A stretch of DNA of 64,000 bases from the NCBI RefSeq assembly GCF_008000895.1, contig NZ_CP042823.1, forward strand, positions 4,734,501 through 4,798,500, read 5' to 3'. Positions within the stretch are counted from its first letter, which is position 1. The number at the start of each line of letters is the position of its first letter. This DNA comes from Methylobacterium sp. WL1. GTDB lineage: Bacteria; Pseudomonadota; Alphaproteobacteria; Rhizobiales; Beijerinckiaceae. This document shows positions 46,284-55,725 of the stretch, one piece after another. Position numbers and translations under genes: made by a program. The notes under the pieces are model-generated. The model was not told the DNA's origin. It worked only from the letters and a program-made list of their open reading frames with translations, and did no database searches.

Positions 46284-46870
46284 GGGCGGTGCCTCCCGTG
46301 GTGGTCCTGGCGGAGCGCTGCGTGCTTGTCGGAAGAGGCGCAACCGGCTCCGCGCATCTCCCTCCCCCCGCTGCGGGGGAGGGATAGGGCGCGCGCCTCG
46401 ACGGCCTCGCCGACCCTGTCGAGGACCAGACCGAGATTGCTCAGCACGAGATCGTTCGGGAAGCGCAGGACCTCGAAGCCCTGGCTTTTCAGCCACGCAT
46501 CGCGCTGCGCGTCACGGCGACGACGCGCGTCGGTCTCGTGCGGTTCACCGTCCAGCTCGACGATCAATCGTGCGGAAGCACAGAGGAAATCGGCGATATA
46601 GGGCGGGATCGGAACTTGCCGGCTGAACTTGAGTCCGTGAAAGCGCCCGGCACGCACCTGCTGCCAGAAGAGATCCTCCGCACGGGTCCGCTCGCGGCGC
46701 TGGCCTTTCGCGAAGGTGCGCAGGCGGGGCGAGATCGCTTCGAAGCGGCGCCCGTCGGCACGGAGTGAGCCACATCCTGCACCGTCGCTCCCCTCTCCCG
46801 ACCCCCTTCGGGGGCCACCCTCCCCCGCAGAGGGGGGAGGGAGAGGCGCGGAATCGTCCCGGCCCCTCAT
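46280..46870 (-). CDS. DUF559 (Vsr-like PD-(D/E)XK nuclease fold) protein inside a repeat element
   Basis: The 196-residue frame contains a DUF559 domain at about residues 50-155: [59 protein letters not shown] and [23 protein letters not shown]...VELDGE fits the acidic residues of the Vsr/PD-(D/E)XK fold, so DNA or RNA cleavage is possible but unproven. The domain lies entirely between the inverted ends of the repeat at 46360-46841; the first 50 and last 35 residues are translated repeat and flank. The ATG overlaps the upstream RND stop (ATGA) and the TGA overlaps the next RND start (GTGA). No ATG or GTG lies closer to the domain. Confidence 0.75.
   Translation of the reverse strand: MRGRDDSAPLPPPSAGEGGPRRGSGEGSDGAGCGSLRADGRRFEAISPRLRTFAKGQRRERTRAEDLFWQQVRAGRFHGLKFSRQVPIPPYIADFLCASARLIVELDGEPHETDARRRRDAQRDAWLKSQGFEVLRFPNDLVLSNLGLVLDRVGEAVEARALSLPRSGGREMRGAGCASSDKHAALRQDHHGRHRP
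46360..46841. mobile_element. 482-bp palindromic element carrying a DUF559 gene
   Basis: The left end (46360-46383) is identical over 24 bp to the left end of the short element at 30986. The right end (46818-46841) is identical over 24 bp to the right ends at 31125 and 42719, and the 50 bp before it (caccgtcgctcccctctcccgac) match copy B. Between them, in place of the inner left half of the short copies, lies a DUF559 coding region. This suggests a cargo-bearing form and internally deleted forms of one element. No target-site duplication is obvious. Confidence 0.65.
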
Positions 46871-49800
46871 GGTACCGCCTCGCCGCTTTCGAGGGCGGGC
46901 CCCCGCCGCCCGGCGATCCGTCGCTCCAGCCGATCGAAGGCCAGATAGATCACCGGGGTCGTGAACAGGGTCAGCACCTGGCTGACGATCAGGCCGCCGG
47001 CGATACAGATGCCGAGCGGCTGGCGCAGCTCCGAGCCGACGCCGGTGCCGAGGATCAGCGGCACCGCCGCGAACAGGGCGGCCAGCGTCGTCATCAGGAT
47101 CGGGCGGAAGCGCAGCAGGCAGGCCTGGAAGATCGCCTCCCGGGGATCGAGCCCGTCCTCGCGCTCGGCCTGCAGCGCGAAGTCGATCATCATGATCGCG
47201 TTCTTCTTCACGATGCCGATCAAGAGCACGATGCCGATCACCGCGATGATGTCGAGGGACAGGCCGAACAGCATCAGGCCGAGCAGCGCCCCGATCCCGG
47301 CCGACGGCAGGGTCGACAGGATCGTGATCGGGTGGATGAAGCTCTCGTAGAGCACGCCCAGCACGATGTAGACGGTGATGATCGCCGCGAGCACCAGGAA
47401 CAGCTCGTTGCTGAGCGCCGACTGGAACGCGAAGACCGAGCCCTGCGGCACCACCCGGAACGAGGGCGGCAGGTCGATCGCGGCCTTGGCCTGCTCGATC
47501 GCCTCCACGGCCTGCCCGAGGGCCGCGCCGGGGGCGAGGTTGAACGACACCGTGGTGGCCGGGAACTGACCGAGATGCGAGATCAGCAGGGGCGCCCGCC
47601 GCTCGCTGATCCGCGCCACCGCGGAGAGCGGCACCTGGCCGTTGGTGGCCGTCGAGGACGGCAGGTAGATCGTGTCGAGGCTGCGCAGGGTGGTGTGCAG
47701 GTTCGGGTCGGCCTCCAGGATCACCCGGTACTGGTTGGATTGGGTGAAGATGGTCGAGATGATCCGTTGGCCGAAGGCGTCGTAGAGGGCGTTGTCGATG
47801 GTCGCCGGGGTGATGCCGTAGCGGCCGGCGGTGGGACGGTCGATGGTGACGTAGGCGGCGAGCCCCTGCGCCTGGTGGTCGCTCGCGACGTCGGCCACCA
47901 CCGGGGATTTCGCCAGGGCTTCGGTGAAGCGCGGAACCCAGGTCTCGAAATCGTTGAGGTTCGGGGTCTCCAGGATGAGCTGGTATTGGGTCGCCGAGAC
48001 CGCGGTGTCGATGGTCAGGTCCTGGACCGGCTGCATGTACAGGCGCATGCCGGGCTCGGCCCGGGCCGCCTCCGTGATCCGTCGGATGATCGCGCCGGCC
48101 GAGTCCGTCCGCTGGTCGCGCGGCTTGAGGTTGATCAGCATCCGGCCGGAATTGAGCGTGACGTTCTGGCCGTCGACCCCGATGAACGAGGACAGGCTGG
48201 CGACGTCCGGGTCCTTCAGGATCAGCGCGGCCATCCGCTGCTGGCGCTCGGCCATGGCCGCGTAGGAGACGGACTGGTCCGCCTGCGTGATGCCCTGGAT
48301 CACCCCGGTATCCTGGACCGGGAAGAAGCCCTTGGGGATCACCACGAACAGGTAGACGGTCAGCACCAGGGTGCCGAGCGCCACCAGCAGGGTCAGACCC
48401 TGATGGTTCAGCACCACCCGGAGCGCCCGGCCGTAGGCGGCGATCGTACCGTCGGTGGCGCGCCGCCCGGCGCGCGCGAACACGCCCTCGCGGCGGCAGA
48501 TTTTGGCCTCGGGCGCGTGCTTGAGCAGGCGCGCGCACAGCATCGGCACCAGGGTCAGCGACACGACCGCGGAGATCACGATGGTGGCGGCCAGCGTGAT
48601 GGCGAATTCGTGGAACAGGCGCCCGACCACGTCGCCCATGAACAGCAGCGGGATCAGCACCGCGATCAGCGAGACGGTGAGCGAGATGATGGTGAAGCCG
48701 ATCTCGCGCGACCCCTTCAGGGACGCCTCCAGGGGCGAATCGCCGGCCTCCACGTGGCGGGCGATGTTCTCGATCACCACGATGGCGTCGTCGACCACGA
48801 AGCCGGTCGCGATGGTCAGGGCCATCAGCGACAGGTTGTCGAGGGAGAAGCCGTACAGGTCCATCACCGACAGGGCGCCGATCAGCGACAGGGGCACCGA
48901 CAGGCTCGGGATCAGCGTCGCCGACAGGCTGCGCAGGAACAGGAAGATCACCAGCACGACCAGCGCGATCGCAAGCCCCAGCTCGAACTGCACGTCCTCC
49001 ACGGAGGCCCGAATCGTGGTGGTGCGGTCGGTGAGCGGCGCCACCGCGACGGAGGTCGGCAGGCTCGCCTGCATCTGCGGCAGCAGCGCCTTGATCTTGT
49101 CGACCGTGGCGATGACGTTGGCGCCCGGCTGGCGCTGGATGTTCAGGATGACCGCGGGCGTGGTGTCGGCCCAGGCGCCGAGCTTGGTGTTCTCCGGCCC
49201 CTCGACCACGTCGGCGACCTCCGAGAGCATCACCGGGGCGCCGTTGCGATACGCGATGATCGCCGCGTTGTAGGCCTTCGGGTCGCGGATCTGGTCGTTG
49301 GCGTTGATCGGGTAGGATTGCTTCGGCCCGTCGATCGAGCCCTTGGGGGTGTTGACGTTGAGGTTGGTGATGGTGGTGCGCAGGTCGTCGATGTTCAGCC
49401 CGTAGGCGGCGAGCGCCCGGGCGTTGAACCGCACCCGGATCGCCGGACGCTGGCCTCCCGAGATGCTGACCAGGCCGACGCCGGCCACCTGGCTGATCTT
49501 TTGGGCGAGCCGCGATTCCGCGAGGTCGCGCACCTGGGTCAGCGGCAGGGTCTTCGACGTGAGGGCCAGGGTCAGCACCGGGGCGTCGGCCGGGTTGACC
49601 TTGGCGTAGATCGGCGGCGCCGGCAGGTCCGAGGGGAGCAGGTTGCCGGCGGCGTTGATCGCCGCCTGGACCTGCTGCTCGGCGATGTCGAGGGGCAGGT
49701 CGAGGTTGAACTGCAGCGTGATGACCGAGGCGCCCGCCGAGGATTGCGAGGTCATCTGGTTGAGGTTGGCGAGCTGGCCGAACTGTCGCTCCAGCGGCGC

Positions 49801-49992
49801 CGTGACCGAGGAGGTCATCACCTCGGGGCTCGCGCCCGGATAGAAGGTCTGGACCTGGATCGTCGGGTAATCGACGGCTGGCAGCGCCGAGACCGGCAGG
49901 TTCAGGTACGAGACGCCGCCGACGATCAGGATCGCCAGCATCAGCAGCGTCGTGGCGACCGGACGAAGGATGAAGAGGCGGGACGGGTTCAT
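46867..49992 (-). CDS. RND efflux permease (MuxB/MdtB-like)
   Basis: This 1041-residue inner-membrane antiporter is the first of two RND permeases in the operon; with MuxBC/MdtBC-type pumps the two form a heterotrimer. It starts [20 protein letters not shown] (ATG 49992), has the helix-4 block [20 protein letters not shown] with both proton-relay aspartates, [20 protein letters not shown] and [20 protein letters not shown]. All parts are in one frame. Unusually, the open frame also extends upstream through the adaptor gene with no stop between them. The stop overlaps the DUF559 start by four bases. Confidence 0.93.
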   Translation of the reverse strand: MNPSRLFILRPVATTLLMLAILIVGGVSYLNLPVSALPAVDYPTIQVQTFYPGASPEVMTSSVTAPLERQFGQLANLNQMTSQSSAGASVITLQFNLDLPLDIAEQQVQAAINAAGNLLPSDLPAPPIYAKVNPADAPVLTLALTSKTLPLTQVRDLAESRLAQKISQVAGVGLVSISGGQRPAIRVRFNARALAAYGLNIDDLRTTITNLNVNTPKGSIDGPKQSYPINANDQIRDPKAYNAAIIAYRNGAPVMLSEVADVVEGPENTKLGAWADTTPAVILNIQRQPGANVIATVDKIKALLPQMQASLPTSVAVAPLTDRTTTIRASVEDVQFELGLAIALVVLVIFLFLRSLSATLIPSLSVPLSLIGALSVMDLYGFSLDNLSLMALTIATGFVVDDAIVVIENIARHVEAGDSPLEASLKGSREIGFTIISLTVSLIAVLIPLLFMGDVVGRLFHEFAITLAATIVISAVVSLTLVPMLCARLLKHAPEAKICRREGVFARAGRRATDGTIAAYGRALRVVLNHQGLTLLVALGTLVLTVYLFVVIPKGFFPVQDTGVIQGITQADQSVSYAAMAERQQRMAALILKDPDVASLSSFIGVDGQNVTLNSGRMLINLKPRDQRTDSAGAIIRRITEAARAEPGMRLYMQPVQDLTIDTAVSATQYQLILETPNLNDFETWVPRFTEALAKSPVVADVASDHQAQGLAAYVTIDRPTAGRYGITPATIDNALYDAFGQRIISTIFTQSNQYRVILEADPNLHTTLRSLDTIYLPSSTATNGQVPLSAVARISERRAPLLISHLGQFPATTVSFNLAPGAALGQAVEAIEQAKAAIDLPPSFRVVPQGSVFAFQSALSNELFLVLAAIITVYIVLGVLYESFIHPITILSTLPSAGIGALLGLMLFGLSLDIIAVIGIVLLIGIVKKNAIMMIDFALQAEREDGLDPREAIFQACLLRFRPILMTTLAALFAAVPLILGTGVGSELRQPLGICIAGGLIVSQVLTLFTTPVIYLAFDRLERRIAGRRGPALESGEAVP

Positions 49993-51412
49993 GGCAGGCG
50001 CGCCCTGGCCGGGGCTCACTGCGCCGACCGGCGCCCGTGCCGGCGGCCGCCCCTCCGGCGCTGCCGGAGGGGCGGCCTCGGCCGCCCCGCCCGGTCCGGC
50101 GGCCGGCTTTCCGCCGGGCTTGTCGCCCGCCCCGGTGACCGCGCCGGTCGCGCCCGCCGCCTGCGCGCCGTCCGTGATCCGGACCTCGGCGCCGTCCTTG
50201 AGCCGGTCGGTGCCGTCGGTGACGATCCGGTCGCCCGGCTTCAGGCCCGAGACCACGACGGTGTTGGTCCCGTCGGTCTCTCCGGTCTTGATCGGCCGGA
50301 CCGTGACCTTGCTGTCCCCATCCATCAGGTAGACGTAGGTGCCGGGCGTGCCCTGCAGCAGGCCGGAATTCGGCACCAGCGTCGCGGCCCGCACCGTGTC
50401 GACGGTGAGCTTGGCGTTGACGAACTGGTTCGGGAACAGCTCCTCGTCGGCGTTGTCGAACTGCGCCCGCAGCTTCACCGTGCCGGTGGTCGTGTCGATC
50501 TGGTTGTCGACGGTGTCGAGGGTGCCGATCGCGATCTGGTGGGCGTCGCCCCGGTCGTAGGCACGCACCGCGAGCTTGGCTCCCGCCCGCACCTGGCGCA
50601 TCACCCGGGCCACGTCGTCCTCCGGCAGGGTGAAGATCACCGAGATCGGGTGGAGCTGGGTCACCACCACGATCGCCGTGGAGGCGGCCGAGATGTAGTT
50701 GCCCTGATCGACCTGCCGCAGGCCGACCCGCCCGTCCACCGGCGCGGTGATGTGGGTGTAGGCGATGTTGAGCTTCTGCTGGTCGACCAGCGCCTGGTCG
50801 GCCGCCACGGTGCCCTCGTTCTGCTTGACCAGGGCGGCTTGCGTGTCGACGTTCTGCTTCGAGATCGAATCCTGCCGGTTCAGCGTCTGGTAGCGCTGCA
50901 GGTCGAGCTTCGAGTTCTGCAGCAGCGCCTGGTCGCGGGCGAGCTGGCCCTGATACTGGGCGAGCAGCGCCTCGTAGGGCCGGGAATCGACCAGGGCGAG
51001 CTCGTCGCCAGCCTTGACGGTCTGGCCCTCGCGGAACTTCACCGCCATCAGGTAGCCGCTGATCTGCGACTTCACCGTCACGGTGGCGAGCGGCGTCACG
51101 GTGCCGAGGCCCTGGAGCACCACCGGCATGTCGCCGGTCGTCACGGGGGCGACGCCCACCGCCTGCGCCATGTCGCCGCCGCCATGCCGCCCGCCGCGGC
51201 CGCCGCCCTTGTGGGGCGTGGCCGGCTCGGCGGCCTTCGGTGCGCGCCCTCGTACCAGCGGTAGCCGATCGCCCCCCGCGCCCGCCAGCAGGGCCAGGAT
51301 CACGAGCCAGCGGATCGGCCGGAAGCGCCGCGTGCGGACGTCGCGCGCCGGCGCCCGGGCCCGGCTGGTAGGCGCGCGCCGTGTCGGTGCGGATCGGTGA
51401 ACTCTCGTTCAT
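49993..51412 (-). CDS. RND efflux periplasmic adaptor (MuxA/MdtA-like), N-terminus frame-disturbed
   Basis: This membrane-fusion protein links the RND permeases to the outer-membrane factor. Visible blocks are [20 protein letters not shown] and [20 protein letters not shown] (lipoyl half-domains), the helical hairpin [40 protein letters not shown], and a Gly/Ala/Pro-rich tail. The secure frame runs from GTG 51303. The expected N-terminus ([21 protein letters not shown] 51412; then [15 protein letters not shown]) lies in two frames, and GYRWYEG appears only in a third, so small indels are present between 51265 and 51380. There is no stop before the permease start at 49992, so adaptor and permease form one open frame. 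Confidence 0.85.
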
Positions 51413-51623
51413 GCCTGACTAGAGCACATGCCGGACGCCTGCGCGACCGACGGCACCCTATCCCTCGCTGTGCACGCCCCCATGGCGCATGTTCCGGCCG
51501 CCCACGCTTCGGCGGCCCGGACGGTGGCATCGGCCTACGCGGCTATCCAGGCCGGACGGTGTCCGGCGGCTGCGGCATATTCCATCGCCGGGGCCTATCG
51601 GATGCCCGGCCAATGTGCCGTCA

Positions 51624-51803
51624 CTAGGGCGCGGAGGTTTCAGCCGTGTTGCTGGGCGCCGCGGCGGACGGGTCCGGCGCCGCATAGGCCTTCAGCACCG
51701 CGCGGAACGGCGCGTCCACGGGCGCCACCGGCAGGCCGAGCCGGAGGACGAGGCCCAGGCCGGCGATCAGCAGGGCGAGGCGTAGGGCGTGCGTCGTCCG
51801 CAT
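51624..51803 (-). CDS. Small membrane or secreted protein, 59 residues
   Basis: The product MRTTHALRLALLIAGLGLVL continues with RLGLPVAPVDAPFRAVLKAY and an Ala/Ser/Pro-rich tail. One N-terminal hydrophobic segment serves as a signal anchor or signal peptide. No family is recognised. It lies 211 bp upstream of the efflux operon on the same strand. A possible promoter (TTGACA at about 52002-51997, then TAGGTT 16 bases on) overlaps the inverted repeat at 51988-52011. Confidence 0.5.
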   Translation of the reverse strand: MRTTHALRLALLIAGLGLVLRLGLPVAPVDAPFRAVLKAYAAPDPSAAAPSNTAETSAP

Positions 51804-51987
51804 GGTCGCATCCGGTGGGCCCGGCACGCTACCAGATCGCGCGACCGATCACATGCCGAAAGGGCCACCGATCCGGAGATCGATGGCCCTCGAAGAGGAC
51901 CGGAGCGGCGTCTCGCTGACGGAGCGAGGGGGCAAAGCCCCGCCGGCGAGAGCGCCGCTCCAGCCGTGAGACGAACCTACGTTACGA

Positions 51988-52011
51988 CTGATGAATGTCA
52001 ACATTCGTCAG
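51988..52011. promoter_or_regulatory. Operator-like inverted repeat upstream of the aminotransferase gene
   Basis: The arms ctgatgaatgt and acattcgtcag around a two-base centre pair at 10 of 11 positions; the inner gaatgt/acattc is perfect. It is the size of a TetR-family operator. It lies 125 bp before the aminotransferase start and 185 bp from the small gene on the other strand, and it overlaps a TTGACA box on the minus strand. No regulator gene is adjacent. Confidence 0.5.
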
Positions 52012-52135
52012 CCCCGCCGTTCGCCCGGATGGATGGGTCTGTGCGGGTGCGCACATTCCGCACGCTGCCGACCCCATGCTACATCCCGCCGATGTCCAGC
52101 CTGTCTGCTGCGCCCCAAGCGGCGTCCCGCACCGC

Positions 52136-53290
52136 ATGAATCCGGTCTTTGCCGCCCTGCCGACCACGGTGTTCGAGACCATGTCGCGGCTCGCCCGGGC
52201 CCACGACGCGGTCAATCTCGGGCAGGGCTTCCCGGACGATCCCGGCCCCGCGGACGTGCGCGAGCACGGCGCCCGGGCGCTCCTCGACGGCTGGAACCAG
52301 TATCCGCCGATGATGGGAGTGCCGGCTCTGCGCGAGGCCGTGGCCGCGCATTACGCCCGGCACCAGGACCTCGCCCTCGACCCCGAGACCGAGGTGATGG
52401 TGACCTCCGGGGCGACCGAGGCGCTCGCCGGGGCCCTGCTGGCGCTGATCGAGCCCGGCGACGAGGTCGTGCTGTTCGCGCCGATGTACGACGCCTACCT
52501 GCCGCTGGTGCAGCGGGCGGGCGGCGTTCCGCGGATCGTGGCCCTGCAGCCGCCGGCCTTCCGGCTCGACGAGGCGGCGCTGGCCGCCGCGTTCGGCCCG
52601 CGCACGAAGGTTGTGGTGCTCAATAATCCGCTGAACCCCAGCGCGACCCTGTTCGACCCGGACGACCTGGCGCTGCTCGCCCGGTACTGCACGCGGTTCG
52701 ACGTCACCGCGCTCTGCGACGAGGTCTGGGAGCACGTGGTCTTCGACGGCGCCCGCCACCGGCCGCTGATGGCGCTGCCCGGGATGCGCGAGCGGACGGT
52801 CAAGATCGGCTCGGCGGGAAAGATCTTCTCGCTCACCGGCTGGAAGGTCGGCTTCGTGATGGCCGATGCCCGGCTGATGCCGGTCCTGGCCAAGGCGCAC
52901 CAGTTCCTCACCTTCACCACGCCCCCCAACCTGCAGGAGGCGGTGGCGTACGGCCTCGGCAAGCCCGAGCCGTGGTTCGAGGCCATGCGGGCCGGCTACG
53001 CGGCCTCCCGCGACCGGCTGGCCTCCGGTTTGCGCGACCTCGGCTTCCGGGTCCTGCCGGCGCAGGCCACATGGTTCCTCAACATCGACATCACCGGGCT
53101 CGGCTACGCCGACGACGTCGCCTTCTGCGAGGCTCTGGTCACCCGCCACGGCGTCGCCGCGATCCCGGTGAGCGCGTTCTACCCGGACGGCTCGGTGCGC
53201 AGCCTCGTGCGCCTGTGCTTCGCCAAGGCCGACGCCACCCTGGACACCGCCCTCGCGCGGATGCGCGGCGTGGCCGGGGGTGCGGCATGA
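52136..53290 (+). CDS. Pyridoxal-phosphate-dependent aminotransferase, class I/II
   Basis: This 384-residue fold-type I enzyme has NLGQGFPDDPGPADVREHGA, the cofactor-binding VTSGATEALAGALLALIEPG, NNPLNPSATLF, the Asp that pairs with the pyridine nitrogen in ALCDEVWEHVVF, and the Schiff-base lysine in KIGSAGKIFSLTGWKVGFV. The closest known group is the methionine/kynurenine/glutamine-phenylpyruvate type (YbdL-like), but the substrate cannot be fixed. ATG 52136 gives MNPVFAALPTTVFETMSRLA; upstream codons read leader sequence. Confidence 0.9.
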   Translation: MNPVFAALPTTVFETMSRLARAHDAVNLGQGFPDDPGPADVREHGARALLDGWNQYPPMMGVPALREAVAAHYARHQDLALDPETEVMVTSGATEALAGALLALIEPGDEVVLFAPMYDAYLPLVQRAGGVPRIVALQPPAFRLDEAALAAAFGPRTKVVVLNNPLNPSATLFDPDDLALLARYCTRFDVTALCDEVWEHVVFDGARHRPLMALPGMRERTVKIGSAGKIFSLTGWKVGFVMADARLMPVLAKAHQFLTFTTPPNLQEAVAYGLGKPEPWFEAMRAGYAASRDRLASGLRDLGFRVLPAQATWFLNIDITGLGYADDVAFCEALVTRHGVAAIPVSAFYPDGSVRSLVRLCFAKADATLDTALARMRGVAGGAA

Positions 53291-53371
53291 TGGTCGCAGG
53301 CGCTTTGCTTGCGGGGATCCCCCGGGGGGGCCACCTCGTTGACGGTGATGGCTCTCCGACGGATCCCCACG

Positions 53372-53875
53372 ATGGATTTCTCCCAGGCTTCCCGGACCGG
53401 CCCCTCCGCCGGCGCCAAGACCTTTCCCGGCAGCACCTTTCCCGGCAGCGCGTCGTCGCGCCTGCCGCCGTTCCTGTCGGCCGATCTCGACCGAGAGGCC
53501 AGCCTCGCCCGGCTGGAGACGCTGGCGCATTTCATGGACACGGCCTTCGTGATCCCGGGGATCAACCGGCGGGTCGGGTTCGACGCGTTGATCGGGCTCG
53601 TGCCAGTGATCGGCGACGTGGCCGGCATGGTGATCTCCTCGTTCATCGTCTACGAGGCCAAGCGCCTGGGCGCCCCCCGCTGGCTGGTGGCCCGGATGGG
53701 GCTGAACGTCGCCTTCGACGGTCTGCTCGGCGTCGTCCCCCTGGCGGGCGACCTGTTCGACGCCGCCTTCAAGGCCAACCGCCGCAATGTCCGCCTGCTG
53801 CGCCGCTGGATGGAGCGGTCCGGCGGCGTCCGCCCGAACGAGATCGAGGGCACCGCGACCCGCCTCGACGCCTGA
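53372..53875 (+). CDS. DUF4112 domain membrane protein
   Basis: The gene encodes about 167 residues: a variable Ser/Gly/Pro-rich N-terminus with a doubled FPGSTFPGS, then the DUF4112 domain (ARLETLAHFMDTAFVIPG, GFDALIGLVPVIGDVAGMVI, GLLGVVPLAGDLFDAAFKAN). The paired LIGLVPVIGD and LLGVVPLAGD are reentrant or membrane-associated loops typical of the family, whose function is unknown. Start codons at 53348 and 53372 are both possible; 53372 was chosen as the one nearest the conserved part. Confidence 0.83.
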   Translation: MDFSQASRTGPSAGAKTFPGSTFPGSASSRLPPFLSADLDREASLARLETLAHFMDTAFVIPGINRRVGFDALIGLVPVIGDVAGMVISSFIVYEAKRLGAPRWLVARMGLNVAFDGLLGVVPLAGDLFDAAFKANRRNVRLLRRWMERSGGVRPNEIEGTATRLDA

Positions 53876-54110
53876 GTGGTATCCGGGGTTTACGAGGGTC
53901 GAAGGGTCGTAGCCCCCGTTCCGTGACCGTCTCGCTGTCCGATCTGCGGTTTTTCCGCGTCGGCTCGTTCCGGCTGCGCCGTGCCCCCTCGCCCGCACGG
54001 GGGACGAGACCGGCGCCTTGCCCGGTCTCGTCTGGATCCGGCACCTTGCTCTGCCACAGCAAGGCTCTTCCGGTCCTCAAGAATCTTCTGGTTCCACAGG
54101 GTCCGCGGCC

Positions 54111-55325
54111 ATGAACGAGACCGCGCGCGCCGGTGAGAGCGAGGTCGTCACGGTGCCGTTGCCGGGCGCCCAGCCGACCGTCCTGCGGCCCGATGAGGCC
54201 GTTCCCGCGCCGGCCCCTGTTTCGAGCGGGCGCGGCTGGCTGTCGCCGCTCAACCGGCGCCGGCTCGACACCTTCCGCCGCAACCGCCTCGGTTCCTGGT
54301 CGTTCCTGATCTTCGCGGCGCTGTTCGTCCTCAGCCTGTTCGCCGAGTTCATCGCCAACGACCGCCCGATCGTCCTGTCCTACAAGGGCGAGTGGCTGGT
54401 CCCGGTGCTGGTGGACTACCCCGAGGAGACGTTCGGCGGCTTCCTGGCGGTCACGGATTTCCGGTCGCCCGAGATCCGCAAGGAGATCGCCGAGCACGGC
54501 TGGGCGCTCTGGCCGCCGATCCGGTTCTCCTACGACACGATCAACGAGGATTTGCCGACACCCTCGCCGTCGCCGCCGACCTGGATGCTCTCGGACGCCC
54601 AGTGCAAGCCGGTGGCGGAAAAACTCGGCGGGGCGACCTGCGCCGACATCCCGTGGCACTGGCTCGGCACCGACAACACCACCCGGGACGTGCTGGCGCG
54701 GGTGATCTACGGGTTCCGCATCTCGGTGCTGTTCGGGCTGATCCTGGCCGCGGTCTCCTCGGCGATCGGGGTCGTGGCCGGGGCCGTGCAGGGCTATTTC
54801 GGCGGCTGGGTCGATCTCGCGTTCCAGCGGTTCATCGAGGTCTGGGGCGGGATACCGACCCTCTACCTGATCATCATCATCTCGGCCTTCATCGCCCCCG
54901 GCTTCTTCGTCCTGCTCGGGATCATGCTGCTGTTCTCGTGGGTGGCGCTGGTCAGCGTCGTGCGCGCGGAGTTCCTGCGGGCGCGGAACTTCGAATACGT
55001 CCGGGCCGCGCGGGCGCTCGGCCTGTCGAACCTGCGCATCATGACGGTCCACCTGCTGCCCAACGCCATGGTGGCGACGCTGACCTTCCTGCCCTTCATC
55101 CTGAACGGCTCGATCACCACGCTGACCTCCCTCGACTTCCTGGGCTTCGGCCTGCCGCCGGGCTCGCCCTCCCTGGGGGAGCTGCTGGCACAGGGTAAGG
55201 ACAACCTGACCGCGCCGTGGCTCGGTCTCACCGGATTCCTGGTCATCGCCGTGATGCTGAGCCTCCTGGTCTTTGCCGGCGAAGCAGTGCGCGACGCGTT
55301 CGACCCCCGCAAGTCCTTCGCCTGA
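54111..55325 (+). CDS. ABC transporter permease, YejE (microcin C / oligopeptide) type
   Basis: This 404-residue inner-membrane permease imports peptides or peptide-like compounds. It has an N-terminal cytoplasmic tail with NRRRLDTFRRNRLGSWSFLI, a first helix, a long periplasmic segment (DRPIVLSYKGEWLVPVLVDY through FSYDTINEDLPTPSPSPP) that is the hallmark of YejE, WHWLGTDNTTRDVLARVIYG and the EAA loop EYVRAARALGLSNLRIMTVH. The ATG at 54111 follows a leader. Normally yejA, yejB and yejF stand beside it; here neither neighbour is an ABC component. Confidence 0.9.
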   Translation: MNETARAGESEVVTVPLPGAQPTVLRPDEAVPAPAPVSSGRGWLSPLNRRRLDTFRRNRLGSWSFLIFAALFVLSLFAEFIANDRPIVLSYKGEWLVPVLVDYPEETFGGFLAVTDFRSPEIRKEIAEHGWALWPPIRFSYDTINEDLPTPSPSPPTWMLSDAQCKPVAEKLGGATCADIPWHWLGTDNTTRDVLARVIYGFRISVLFGLILAAVSSAIGVVAGAVQGYFGGWVDLAFQRFIEVWGGIPTLYLIIIISAFIAPGFFVLLGIMLLFSWVALVSVVRAEFLRARNFEYVRAARALGLSNLRIMTVHLLPNAMVATLTFLPFILNGSITTLTSLDFLGFGLPPGSPSLGELLAQGKDNLTAPWLGLTGFLVIAVMLSLLVFAGEAVRDAFDPRKSFA

Positions 55326-55377
55326 GCCCGGATCCCGCCCTCAACGGTGCCGGAACCCACAGGCGATCGGCGATCCT

Positions 55378-55392
55378 GCAAAAATATTTTGC
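55378..55392. promoter_or_regulatory. AT-rich inverted repeat in the region before mucR
   Basis: gcaaaaatattttgc is a perfect palindrome (gcaaaa-ata-ttttgc) in an otherwise GC-rich area, 334 bp before the MucR-family gene and 53 bp after the permease stop. MucR/Ros proteins bind AT-rich sites with T-A steps and often repress themselves, so it could be a binding site; this is inference. The remaining 55326-55725 region is non-coding and unusually AT-rich near 55600-55700. Confidence 0.4.
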
Positions 55393-55725
55393 GGCGCGGC
55401 GGCAAGACCGGTCAACGGCCGGGAAAGTCGCGCCAAGACCCCCCGCGGGAACTGCTGACCTTGGCCGTAACGGTCTCTCCCACCAACGAAAACCTCGCTT
55501 CCAGCCAGTGCCAGCATTCGTCGCGCAGGCCAGGATATAGCGCCGCGCAAGTGCCTGGATAATGGCGCCAATGCAACTTCAACCTGTAACCTTGGCCGGC
55601 CGATGTAGACCTGAACTTTCAATCGATCACATGGAATTGTATGGATCACCTTGCTTTTTCCTGCGGCTGTCTTAACTCGCAGTAAGCCGCCATTCCCACA
55701 CACATCCAACTCAAGGAAAGCAAGA

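Noticed and set aside
46765..51264. A 1499-codon open frame on the plus strand, antisense to the RND genes
   Set aside because: Its translation is dominated by His, Gln, Arg and Gly with no domain text; it mirrors the codon bias of the minus-strand genes, which show full RND motifs.
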